NCBI GenBank assembly: GCA_032191485.1
Contig: JAVDOI010000043.1
Span: 717,078-781,077, forward strand
From: Leptoclinus maculatus
Lineage: Eukaryota > Chordata > Actinopteri > Perciformes > Stichaeidae
Direction of reading: 5' to 3'
Length of the DNA stretch: 64,000 nt
Position numbers and translations under genes: made by a program. The notes under the pieces were generated by a model. It was not told the DNA's origin and made no database searches. It was given only the letters and a program-made list of their open reading frames with translations. Positions 12,380 to 22,604 of the stretch are shown here, piece by piece. Numbering within the stretch: position 1 is the first letter of the stretch; each line of letters starts with the position of its first letter.

Positions 12380-13494
12380 CAGTGGTGGGCCGTCAGGGCC
12401 AGCAAGGCCTTCTCTGCTGGCCTAGACAGAATCACAAAGTTATAGCTATTTTATAATTTAATAATTTTTCATAAATACACTACATGTATTATAATTTTTT
12501 TCCCATTAGCTTATTTTCTCATTGCACAGCTACTGTCTTCCTCAGTTGCTCTGCTTCCAGTGCAGCTTGTTTTAAGTAGAGCTTTTATCCAATCAGATTT
12601 CACCTCTGTGTCTCTAGGTAAGAAGAGAGGCCCGAGGCCTGCAGACTCACAAGTGAATCCCTTTGCAGTTTAAGTGAATGGGGACGATATTGTTGATTGT
12701 CATAGTGTTCAACCAATCAGATCTTTAGTTTGACATGTTGGGCGTATTCTTTGACATGTCAGAGCCTGCTAGCTGGCCTAGCCATATGTGATTGGTCAGT
12801 GGGCTAGCCTGACATGTCCCAATATCTGCTGCCTCTGCCGAGCGGACATTTTCAGCCCTCAAACGCATTAAAACGTATTCAAGAAATACAACTGGGGAGG
12901 CTCGACTGTCTTCACTGGTGTCCATGAATCCAGAAGGACTTCTTACTGGAACTAAAACGCACGGCTGTACTGAACAACCGTGGGATTAAACTCTTTGTAA
13001 TCAAAGAAAGGAGGATGGACTTTGTCTTTAAATAGTGAACAGCAGCTTTGGTAAGTCAACTGCTTTTGTTTTTACATCTGCAGTAGTTTAATATGGTTGT
13101 TTATATATTATTATTTGTACAACTTGTTTTTATGAAGATGGATTTTAGTTTGGTTTTATATGTGATAGGAACTATTGTTACGTCCAATGTTGCGCTGGGG
13201 ACACATTTAGTCGGTGCACAGCAACAAGAAGACGCGTGAAGCGGCAGAAGTCTATATACTCCGCGCAAAGTGTTAAAGTTAAAGTTAAGTTTAAGTTAAA
13301 GTGTTTAAGTGATCATCTTTGAAGATTCATGTGTTTTCAAGTGGACTCATTTTCCCTCTCGGTGTTGACAGACGAATAAATCCGTCAGTAACAAGAACTA
13401 CGATTTTGTGTATTTCCTCGAGGGAGTGATCGTAGCGTTACTACTGTGTTCATTTGTCTATGGTGTATAGTGTTCCCTCTGATGTGAATAATAT

Positions 13495-13540
<46 letters not shown>

Positions 13541-13550
13541 CCTGCCACTG
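12380..13550 (+). mobile_element. hAT-type element, copy 1, with 8-bp target duplication
   Basis: Left end CAGTGGTGGGCCGTCAGGGC, right end ...CCTGCCACTG. The duplication CGTCATGA is perfect on both sides (12372-12379 and 13551-13558). An 8-bp duplication with CAGTG ends is typical of the hAT superfamily. The 1171-bp interior shares its first ~440 bp with copies 2 and 3, and has a transposase remnant at 12822-12989 followed by sequence shared with copy 3. A (AT)n tract occupies 13499-13537. It is too short for a full transposase, so it is a deletion derivative. Confidence 0.92.
12822..12989 (+). pseudogene. hAT transposase C-terminal dimerisation fragment
   Basis: An open 55-codon frame reads SAASAERTFSALKRIKTYSR and continues TTGEARLSSL before a TAA. 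This is the pattern of the hATC dimerisation region (AER.FS.L..IKT..R..M...RL..L) at the end of hAT transposases. The catalytic RNase H-like core and zinc finger are absent, so it is a remnant. A closely similar frame lies in copy 3 (21973-22131). Confidence 0.8.
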
Positions 13551-14215
13551 CGTCATGATGACTGCGTCCACTTCTTATATATCGTCTATGGTATAAAGTT
13601 AGCGTTAGCTTCCATACATTACCAGTTTTGTAAGTCTGCCACTCTATACATACTAAGCTGTGGACAGATTAGAGATACACATGTGTAAATCTTGCAAAAA
13701 CAATGTGCCACTGAACATTTTCTTCATTTTGTGGACTATCCTTACTATCCTAGAGGATAACTGCTGCTGCTGTACAGGGGTCAACCCACATCCAAGCATT
13801 GGAGGAAATTCCCTCTAAACCTCTTCCTCCCACAGCCTGATATCTAAACCATCCATCCATCACTGGTGCCAAGGAGACATGTGAGCAGTATGTTGGTGAG
13901 TCAGCAGCGAATGACTGAATCGTATGTTGGAAATGTACAGCTCAACGAAGTTGTCCAGCCTTCAGGAATAGAGTGCAGTATGTAGTTTCCACTCAGTTGT
14001 AATACATTTAAATCAAACAGCCAGCATCTCTCAATAAAAAAAAACCAGCCGATTATCTAGCATTGTAGATGAGAAGACAGGACATGTGATTACTGGTTTA
14101 CCGTGAAATGTGAGTGCTGCAGTGGCTAGTGGTAGCCAGGTAATATCGATTAATGATCACAGTGGCTGCTTTTCAGCAAAAGTAACATAGTCATATAACA
14201 TACTTAACATGAAGC

Positions 14216-14299
14216 TGTAAAGCGTATTCTTTGACGTACCAGAGCCTGCTAGCTGGCCTAGCCATACGTGATTGGTCAGTGGGCTAGCCTGACATGTTA
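14216..14299 (+). repeat. Internal fragment of the same hAT family
   Basis: gcgtattctttgacgtacca through gtgggctagcctgacatgtt matches 12738-12815 of copy 1 nearly base for base. No ends or target duplication accompany it. Confidence 0.75.
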
Positions 14300-14642
14300 T
14301 ACATGCTGTAAAGCACCCTGCCCTCTCTGACGGAAAGTTTCAAGTTGAAGTGTGCTTTGTTGTGCCTATAACCCCACCCAACAGTGATGTCACAAGGTCC
14401 TTGAGTAGCATACATTTCTTCATCATTGCAGCACGGTGAGTAAAGCTGAACCACTGGTGTGCAGGGGCAGTTGGGTGAGTCTTTAAAGGGCGGGTCCATT
14501 ATATATATTTTTTTTTCTTAGGTTTTTATATCATTCTGTAGCTTCCCAGTGGTGTTCCTTATGTATTCAAATCCCTTCTAAAAACGTTTCCCCATGTAAC
14601 GTGACTTAGGTGTTCTACATGATGATGTTGCTACGCTGCAGG

Positions 14643-14711
14643 TCTGCTGAGACCCTCAGCTCCTTTAAATCAAGATTGAAGACTTTTCTGTTTGCTGCTG
14701 CCTTTAATTGA
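14643..14711 (+). pseudogene. 3' end of a non-LTR retrotransposon reverse-transcriptase ORF
   Basis: The frame SAETLSSFKSRLKTFLFAAA ends FN-stop. LSSFKSRLKTxLF followed closely by a stop is the typical C-terminus of CR1/L2-group fish LINE ORF2 proteins. The piece is 5'-truncated, as is usual for LINE copies. Confidence 0.6.
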
Positions 14712-14889
14712 ACCAGATTCAAGGATATTAATAAATTTCTGCATTTTACTACCACTGTATTTTATTTCTTACACTGCTTTTTAGTGTTTTAATGACTGTT
14801 TTTAATGTTTCAATCAATGTTCTTAATTGTTTTTAAATCTCCTTTTCTTTTGACTTATGTTTTGATGTTTTTAATGGTTTTATGTATTA

Positions 14890-15400
14890 CCTACAGTAAC
14901 ATAGATGGCGTTTGGAGAGCTCCCAGTTTGGAAAAAGCAGACAGGAGTACCAGCACGAAAGCTATAAGCAACGAACTGCTGCGTGGATACCGCGTGAGTT
15001 CAGAAAGTCACAACTACACAAACAAACTATGAGATCAAGGCAGACCAGCAACTCCTAAATCCTGCGAGGTAAAATTACTATTTTTGACAATGGAGCCTTG
15101 GGACTTTGAATAGAGCGATAATACAGCCTCAGGTCCCTGTTGGAAAGGCCCGTCCAAATATTCTAAATATAGCGTACACTTAAAGTGTATGCTCCTGTCC
15201 ACAGCACCTTTACCTTTGAGTCAGACTGCCTTTACCAAAGGGGAACTGAAGCCGTTATATCGCTCTCTTATAGTCAGCAGACTCCATTAACAGAAAACTG
15301 TGATTTTACCTTGCAGAACACAAGAGTTTATATACAATCCCACTTCAAATCCGAAACTTACCCTTTCCGTTATTTCCAAATTTAGCACAGCTAATGTTGA
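14890..15400 (+). repeat. Dispersed repeat family E, longest copy
   Basis: Contains gcagacaggagtaccagcac, caaggcagaccagcaactcc and ggggaactgaagccgttata. Pieces recur at 4920-4950, 5440-5495, 8960-9030 and 27650-27760. No coding content recognised. Confidence 0.5.
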
Positions 15401-15579
15401 GTCAGCTAGTGCTAGCTTTCACATTATTAATAACCGTATTGATTAGCATACTTTTTTGTAAAGGTTGAGTGGGCATCTCCTTTAGAAAAACCTGGAAAAG
15501 AGCGCAGATGGCCCCGCCCTTTAAGCAAAACTATCAATAAAAACATGTTAGACTACTTAAACGAGTTAGTCAACAGTCA

Positions 15580-15715
15580 TGTTAGCAGCTGTGTGAGGCT
15601 GTGCTTAACAATAGCTAAATGCTAATGTCAATGTTTACATGCTGTGCAGCAGGTATAATGTTTACCAGGGTCACCATCTTAGTTTAGCATGTTAGCATTC
15701 TAACATAAGGAGAAC
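15580..15715 (+). repeat. Dispersed repeat family F
   Basis: Includes gcaggtataatgtttaccag and gtttagcatgttagcattct. A related sequence in opposite orientation lies near 33170-33230 (gaacattagcatgctgacgt). Confidence 0.4.
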
Positions 15716-15744
15716 ATAAAAACACCACTGTATACATTTTTTGA

Positions 15745-16310
15745 AATTCTAATCTTTTCCTCGGCAGAATAGATATCCGCACACTTAAATCTATGCAGAG
15801 TACACTTTATTTTTAGCTTTCAGTCCAAAGGACCTTCATCAAGGCATACATGGTTCAGCTGGAACGGCAGGTGTAGAAACAAACAAATCACATCTGAATC
15901 ACTGTATGCAGTACACCTGTGCTCAAAGCCCCATTTATGTAATGTAACTATGTAATGAAATGATATTACTATAGGGTGCTCTGTGACTGTATATGTTTTT
16001 GTCTGTATACACTGTGCTCCACCCCCCTTTTTTGTGTTGTGTAAGTGTGGCATCTACTTGTAAACCTCTCAGTAGTCCATTCAGCACTTTAAAGATGTAG
16101 TTAACAGGAGGCGGAGCCTCTGCCCCCAGGGTGAGCACCTGTGTTTTACATCCAGTAATTGGAATGTGATTTGTTTGTTTCTACACCTGCCGTTCCAGCT
16201 GAACCACATATGCTCTGATGAAGGTCCGTTAGACCGAAAGATAAAAATATAGTTTTCTCTGCATTGATTTAAGTGTTCTACCAGTTTGAGCTTTTTTGAT
16301 ACTTCCAGCA
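15745..16310. repeat. Long inverted repeat with about 130-bp arms
   Basis: The left arm 15765-15900 (cttcatcaaggcatacatgg, ttcagctggaacggcaggtg, tagaaacaaacaaatcacat) is the reverse complement of the right arm 16155-16300, at roughly 85 percent identity by eye. A 250-base spacer separates them. This is either a foldback transposon or two oppositely oriented copies of one repeat. Confidence 0.7.
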
Positions 16311-16806
16311 CCGTATTTAAGATGAAGCTGCGTGAAGCGTTGGCTAATCTTTCATTTAGAGTCCCGAATTCACAGAGCGATTGAAGGTGACCAGAATTAG
16401 CACAGGCGGTGGAGACATATTCACCTAAACTAACAAAAGGAAAATACTTTACCACACGAGTCCCAGCTAAAATATATGATATAAAAGACTTTAATATAGT
16501 AAAAACATTTGTCTGGATTGGATAATAGGGTCAGAATTTCAATTAAAACATCTGGATTTAAATTTAGGCTACAATCAATTTTAAGTAATGTATGATTCAT
16601 TACTATTTGTGTTTTATTAATTCCATCCCCCAAAGATAATACATGTGCAGCATAACATTAAGTTAAAAAAGGGAATCCATAGTAAGGCTAATCCTGAACT
16701 CATGAAGCCATGAGCATCAAAGGGATGACTTCTATTGGTTTGTTGAGAAACAGATGTGCATCGAAGAGAAATAAAACAAATACACATGATCTTTTTTTTA
16801 ACATAC

Positions 16807-16949
16807 CCAAGTCTGTCGTCCTCCTTCTTCCTCAGGTCGAAATCTCTCTGGACGACTTCCCAAACATGCTTGGCCTCCTCATCTGTGAGCTTGGAGAGAT
16901 CCAGCTTCCTGCCTGTTGTGGTGGTGGCAGGCATAGTTGCGAAGCTCAT
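16807..16949 (-). CDS. mlph: melanophilin coding exon 1 (start of the Rab27-binding domain)
   Basis: This exon encodes the N-terminal helix of the Rab27a-binding SHD domain. The residues [34 protein letters not shown] are nearly the mammalian melanophilin N-terminus. The donor on the minus strand is TTGG|GTATGT (16807/16806), and the exon ends in phase 2, matching the next exon at 775. Two in-frame starts are available: 16949 ([10 protein letters not shown]...) and 16934 (MPATT...). I give the outer one, although 16934 has A at -3 and could equally be used. Mammalian MLPH begins just before KLDLSKL, so the fish protein has a slightly longer N-terminus either way. Possible acceptors just upstream (for example the AG at 16983-16982) would allow a non-coding exon 1 further right. 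Confidence 0.9.
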
Positions 16950-16984
16950 GCCTGTGAGCTGGCAGGCTGTCTTGTGCTGGGCTA

Positions 16985-18356
16985 CATTTGGCCGATAAAA
17001 AAAGTTTTAAGCTACATGAGGAGGATTTTGAATGCTGCAGTGAAAACATTACCATATGTAAAAATAGGTCACTTAAAATGAGGTCACTTGCATTCTCTTT
17101 TCCAAATAATCAACCAGTGTTGCACTGCAAACCCCTCCTTTATGCTACATTGCTGAAGTTCACAACTTGACATGAGTGGTAATCCGTTGGTCAGGTTTAT
17201 CGTGTCACGTTCACGGTACAAATCTGTGTGACGAATGGTTGAAAATACATTTCCTGCAGAATGCTTGCACGTGAATGCCCCTGCACTCATCGGTGGGAGA
17301 TGTGGGAATACATTTGATACACAGCTCTCTGAGCTGTAATGTTTCACTGACCTTTTGCAGAGAGACAATTTACCAACATTTGATCACGTTAACACTCAAA
17401 AAAGGGCCTGTTTACATACAGTGCTTATTCCTCTGTATTTAATTTTGTTGTAAAAATGACACTGTAAAACTAAAGGTGCATTAAATCAAAAAACATCAAC
17501 AGAATGTGAAGAAGTAACATTTTTGAACATTATAACAGAGGCGTCTATGTATTGCGTTGCAGAGATATCAACTGAAATGAGCGTGCTAGCCGGCTAGCTG
17601 AGGCCCGTCCTGTCTTGCAATAAAAAAAATACTCAGAAGGTGATAGTGAGTCACTGTGGCGTCCAGTCTGTCCTCAGTCCAACATGAGAGGACAAAGAAG
17701 TAGAGCTGCCCCAATGGCTTGTCAATAATACATCCATGTTCTGTGTGCAGTTTGATAGTGGGTTTATTGGATTCAATCCAAAGTGGCAGAAACGGAAAAA
17801 GTCCTAAATCCAAAAGTCGTTGGTTAAAATAAAGTTGTTTTCTCATTTCTACCACATTAAATGAAGTCCAATAAACAAACTATCAAAGTGTACATGGAAC
17901 ATACAGACCTGGCAGACAGTAAACATAAAGATGGATAACATCAACTATAGGCAGAAGCCACACGTGAAGATTATAAGATTTCCAACAGTTTGAGTGAAGT
18001 TGGATATTCTTGTAGTTGGCTGTAAATGTAAATTTGCACTGTAAAGTTAGATTCTGTGGATCCAAGTAGTAGAGGTGAAATGCTGCCACCCTTTCTGTCT
18101 GGAGAGTTGCACCTTAATAGGATCGGTTACAATTTACGTGTCATGTGTCGATTGGAAGCAATTCTTTCCAACTGCGACTAAACCGTAAGAGACGGGGGAC
18201 AAAATCCACATTCTTAGTAAAAAATGAATTATTGCACAATTGCAGGTGGTTGCTCGTCAGCAAAACAACTTAAATATTAGTAATATTAAGCATTTAAATA
18301 AGCGGCTCATTCTGTGGTGTTTTGGTGGGGGCAGTGTATCTCATGATACTTTTTAC
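16985..18356. other. Presumed 5' intron or upstream region of mlph; nothing recognised
   Basis: No coding exon, RNA gene or named repeat seen. If the candidate exon at 20714 is real, this lies inside its intron. Confidence 0.5.
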
Positions 18357-19336
18357 CAGTGGTGGGCCGTCAGGGCTTGCAAAGCCTTCTCTGCTGGCCT
18401 AAACAGAATCACAAAGTTATATCTATTTCATAATTTAATAATTTTTCTTAAATACACTACATGTATCATAATTTATAAAAATATTGTTCCCATTATCTTA
18501 TTTTCTCATTGCACAGCTACTGTCTTCCTCAGTTGCTCTGCTTCCAGTGCAGCTTGTTTTAAGTAGAGCTTTTATCCAATCAGATTTCACCTCTGTGTCT
18601 CTAGGTAAGAAGAGAGGCCCGAGGCCTGCAGACTCACAAGTGAATCCATGTGCAGTTTAAGTGAATGGGGATGATATTGTTGATTGTCATAGTGTTCAAC
18701 CAATCAGATCTTTAGTTTGACATGTTGGGCGTATTCTTTGACGTGTCAGAGCCCGCTATCCCCATACTAGCCGGCCCACAACTACGTCACTATTAGTACA
18801 GCGATTGGTCAGTGGGCGAGCACGTGACTATCGTGAAACGAAACGGCGTTGTGAATCACATCACATGATGCAGCTCAGCCAATCAAATATGGGCATTCTG
18901 ACAAGTTTCCTGACTCGAGTACCACACACCGTGACACAGGGGGCTGAGACGAGGAAAGAGATTGCAGAGCAGTACGTTTAATGTTTGGGTTGTGAAAGTA
19001 AAATCATAAGACGGTCTCCTGAAGAGATGAATGGGCCGCGGCTTGTCATTAAGGGATGATGGTGGGTCCCACAGCCAGACCAGCTGAGAACCACTGTCCT
19101 ACATGAGCACAGAAAACATTATATTTTCCTGAATTTAAGCTTCTGCATTTTCCAAATGCTCTAGCACTATTCAAACGTATTGTAAGCCTCGTACCGAACG
19201 GTTTAATACGATTACGTACATAGTTACAGCCTTAGAAATGAATAATAGCTGTGGCGCCATCATGTGGTTATAAGGTGGTATTTCAGCTGCATGACAGCAG
19301 TGAAGGCCTGGGTATAAAATGCACGGCCCGCCACTG
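18357..19336 (+). mobile_element. hAT-type element, copy 2, with 8-bp target duplication
   Basis: Ends CAGTGGTGGGCCGTCAGGGC and ...GGCCCGCCACTG, flanked by ctttttac and ctttttat (7 of 8 match). The first ~390 bp match copies 1 and 3. From about 18770 the interior is different, with no transposase remnant. The right terminal 30 bp match copy 3's outer end (gggccgtg, attttatacc). 980 bp, non-autonomous. Confidence 0.88.
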
Positions 19337-19344
19337 CTTTTTAT

Positions 19345-20708
19345 TAAAGTCTGAATGAAATAGCTTTCTTGTGTTTGTATGTCATTCAGTCATGTGCCAA
19401 TGCCTAAGTCTTACTTCTTCGAGAACACTGCTGCCAGTCTTTTAGGCTGCTGTTTTCTCCAAACAAAACAGACCAGAATAATAGAACTGATCCTGGGTCA
19501 GTGATCTGGAGCGCAGGTCTAGATACGGAGCTTAAACCCTCTCTGCCACAAGCCGTCCTGTGATCTGGGGAAGGTTTCGCACAGTTCAACCGTCACATTG
19601 CTGAGGGATTTGAATCAAGTCTCTGTTAAATAGAGCCTGCCCTAATCATTTCACATGGTCCAGGTTTCAGCGGATGAGGTGACTCAACTCAAGCTGACAA
19701 GAGACATGCACACATCTCATCACACACGCAATCTGTACCACTGAAATGCACTGAAACAGACTTATACATAATCAGAAAAGGAATGCTCAGGAACATCACA
19801 TAATTGTCTTGTTTACTACAAGCTATATCAGAAAACCTCAGATGACTGGGGAGCCTAATCTAATTTCTGCTCATGCAATTGGGCACTAATGGTAAAAACC
19901 AGCATGCAAGTTTAACACAGAAACAAGACTCTGAGTAGAACATTGTACTCGTCCAGCTATATAAAATAGTGCTTACAACTTTCCCACAGTCAAATTGTTA
20001 CACTTGAACAGCCAAGCAGTACACAAAAGCTCAACATGTATTTGCATAGCGGGTGTGAGCAACTCCGTATCCTACTCTGTTGTATTAAGGGACCATAATG
20101 AAAACATGTACTTTAAAATTGTGTTATTGACTTTTACCTTTAATAAAGTTTCTCGCAGTATTTTATTCCTCAATCCAGTCTTAATTGTAAAGCGTGTTGT
20201 CTACAAATCTTTTTCCCTGCATGAAATCCCCTGTTGATACCACACAAATCAAGCAGGTGCACATTCGAAGGACTCCTTGTGTTTGCAAAAGGAAGGTTTG
20301 GCTTGATAACAGGTGCGGACACACACACAAACCTGGAACAGTTCCACCAGCAAAAGAACAAAAGATTTTTTATTCCATTCCAAACCACTTTACATTCTCT
20401 TATATGGAGTTTTAAATGTGCCAATCTTGGCTATCTTTTTTTTTGATTTAAGAAAGTTGACGAAAGCTGTTTGGCGTTTGCTTTTAAAAGCTTTAAAAGT
20501 TTCTAATAACATGTTGGAACCCTTTCGGACTTGAGTTTGGTCCAACATGTAATAATCCCACTGTTCCACACTTACAGCATAAGTATTATACATCTAAAAA
20601 AAAGAGCCAACAACAGGATTAAAATCAATAATGTCTGTGAGATACAAACACATGTAACCATTAACATTATTTGTTTTCTCTTAACATCATAAATGCATGC
20701 GAATATGT
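19345..20708. other. Unassigned non-coding DNA
   Basis: No gene, RNA or repeat that I can name. It would be mlph 5' intron if the 20714 donor is used. Confidence 0.4.
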
Positions 20709-20713
20709 CTTAC

Positions 20714-20800
20714 CTTGGTGTTGACAGAGCAGCCTGCGGGCAGTATTTCCTCTGAAGGGCAGACCAGGCTGACTGCAGGGCAAACTAAGTAGCAGACAGC
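20714..20800 (-). other. mlph: Candidate non-coding first exon of mlph
   Basis: On the minus strand a strong donor, ACCAAG|GTAAGA, sits at 20714/20713. The preceding ~85 bases are moderately GC-rich and contain no in-frame long ORF. It is the only strong donor that I noticed within a few kilobases upstream of the first coding exon, and an E-box lies just beyond it. The left bound (transcription start) is a guess. Without transcript data this is inference. Confidence 0.35.
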
Positions 20801-20808
20801 AATGCTAA

Positions 20809-20816
20809 TCACATGT
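20809..20816. promoter_or_regulatory. MITF-type E-box (TCACATGT)
   Basis: TCACATGT fits the M-box/E-box preference of the pigment-cell factor MITF (TCAYRTG). It lies about 95 bases upstream of the candidate mlph first-exon donor. A single 8-mer can occur by chance. Confidence 0.3.
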
Positions 20817-21589
20817 CTAGTTAACCAGGAGGAAGAAAGGCAGGGAGACAAGCCTCCCCTCCGCCTCCCTCGACTTCACTTCAAAGGGTCTGGTTGTGTG
20901 CTTTGCCCCCCCCACCCCCCCGGCCTCATTGACAGCGGTGTCAAATACATCGTGACTGCTATTCTTGATCTGCATCAATGTTGGTAAATTACTTATAAAT
21001 AGTAAATCAATCGGTTTGGAAGCAATCATTTGGAGCATTTCATGGCTTGGACAGTATTCAAGTGTGCAGTGATCATGAGATTATGTAAAGGCCAGTTGGG
21101 CTCAAGCCCCTAGTCACAAGACATGGATCCTACAGGATGACATAGGAGAGAGTCAGACAACAGAGCAATTAACCAACAAGTGACACCTCTTTATTAATAC
21201 CAACATTCCTGTCTTGTAGGAAAAACATTGGGAGTTCCTCTAATGTGTATTGATACAGCAACAGCATAGGAATGCGTTTTTATGTCTGTTAATAATCAAT
21301 GCAATGCAGGTGCGGGCCGTGTATTTTATACCTGGGCCTTCACTGCTGTCCTGCACCTGAAACACAGCTACGGTTATTATTTCTTTTGTGTAAAAATGAA
21401 GCTCAATACCTATAGATACACTAACTGTAGAGAATACGCAGAGAGTGCGTCTCCTCTCTGACTGCAGCTGGGACTGCTGCGCGAGGCTTCTGTGAGACTA
21501 CCCACCTGTGTGTGCTTTGGGGTGGCGGAGGGGCTCACGGCAGCACCCGCTGCTCGTTCACGACAGTAACTGTAGAACGTATGTGCTTT

Positions 21590-21740
21590 AACGTCATCGA
21601 GTCAAAACACCAGAAAAGTCTCCAATAACACCAGAAAAAAATAGATTTGTCGCTAGTAGCTTTTGACAAAAAAAGTCGCCATGAGGATTTGGAAAGTCGC
21701 CAGATTTAGCGAGAAAGTCGCCAAGTTGCCAACACTGGCA
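21590..21740 (-). repeat. Insertion in hAT copy 3 relative to copy 1
   Basis: On the minus strand, copy 1 and copy 3 match up to the ggtgc after the cgctggggacac/ctctggggacat segment. Copy 3 then reads cagtgttggcaacttggcga, gactttctcgc and so on, with repeated gtcgcc/ggcgac words. Starting with CAGTG, it may be a further small hAT-like insertion, but its right limit is unclear. Confidence 0.45.
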
Positions 21741-21972
21741 CCGGCTAAATATGTCCCCAGAGCAACATAGGACGTAACAATGGTTCCTATCACATATAAA
21801 ACCAAACAAAAATCCATCTTCATAAAAACAAGTTGTACAAATAATAATATACAAACAAGCATATTAAAGCTACTGCAGATGTAAAAACAAACACATTTAA
21901 CTTACCAGAGCTGCTGTTCACTATTTAAAGACAAAGTCCATCCTCCTTTCTTTGTTAACAAAGAGTTTAATC

Positions 21973-22131
21973 TCACGGTTGTTCAGTACATCCGTGCGTT
22001 TTATTTCCAGTAAGTCCTTCTCGATTCATGGACGCCAGTGAAGACAGTCGAGCCTCCCCAGTTGTATTTCTTGAATACGTTTTAATGCGTTTGAGGGCTG
22101 AAAATGTCCGCTCGGCAGAGGCAGCAGATAT
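21973..22131 (-). pseudogene. hAT transposase C-terminal dimerisation fragment (copy 3)
   Basis: Same frame as 12822-12989, reading SAASAERTFSALKRIKTYSR...ARLSSLASM, with a 3-base deletion and an earlier stop. Only the dimerisation tail survives. Confidence 0.78.
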
Positions 22132-22604
22132 TGGGATTGTCACCGCCCAACATGTCAGGCTAGCCCACTGACCAATCCCGTATGGCTAGGCCAGCTAGCA
22201 GGCTCTGGTACGTCAAAGAATACGCCCAACATGTCAAACTAAAGATCTGATTGGTTGAACACTATGACAATCAACAATATCGTCCCCATTCACTTAAACT
22301 GCACATGGATTCACTTGTGAGTCTGCAGGCCTCGGGCCTCTCTTCTTACCTAGAGACACAGAGGTGAAATCTGATTGGATAAAAGCTCTACTTAAAACAA
22401 GCTGCACTGGAAGCAGAGCAACAGAGGAAGACAGTAGCTGTGCAATGAGAAAATAAGATAATGGGAAAATATTTTTATAAATTATAATACATGTAGTGTA
22501 TTTAAGAAAAAATATTAAATTATAAAATAGCTATAACTTTGTGATTCTGTTTAGGCCAGCAGAGAAGGCCTTGCAGGCCCTGACGGCCCACCGATGATGC
22601 AATG

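Larger units (their letters stand above)
11941..13592. mobile_element. Inverted-repeat element (family C) carrying a nested hAT element
   Basis: The left end (catagactgtatataagaag, tggacgtagtca) is the reverse complement of the right end at 13558-13592 (tgactgcgtccacttcttat, atcgtctatg). After removal of the nested hAT at 12380-13550 and one target duplication, the host element is about 470 bp. Its middle block (12035-12195) recurs at 2925-3055. The family is unknown to me. Confidence 0.75.
21307..22596 (-). mobile_element. hAT-type element, copy 3 (reverse), with perfect 8-bp target duplication
   Basis: ATGCAATG occurs at 21299-21306 and again at 22597-22604. The ends (CAGGTGCGGGCCGTG and its partner ...GACGGCCCACCGATG) match the terminal repeats of copies 1 and 2 with a few changes in the outer bases. 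The interior on the minus strand follows copy 1, including the hAT remnant and the acatctgcagtagttta-type block. It then contains about 150 bp not in copy 1 (21590-21740). 1290 bp. Confidence 0.9.

Noticed and set aside
12725..12925. Minus-strand open frame of 66 codons over the hAT remnant
   Set aside because: The opposite strand reads as the hAT dimerisation motif. This frame is a shadow of it.
16081..16455. 124-codon minus-strand frame
   Set aside because: It runs across one arm of a long inverted repeat and has no recognisable content.
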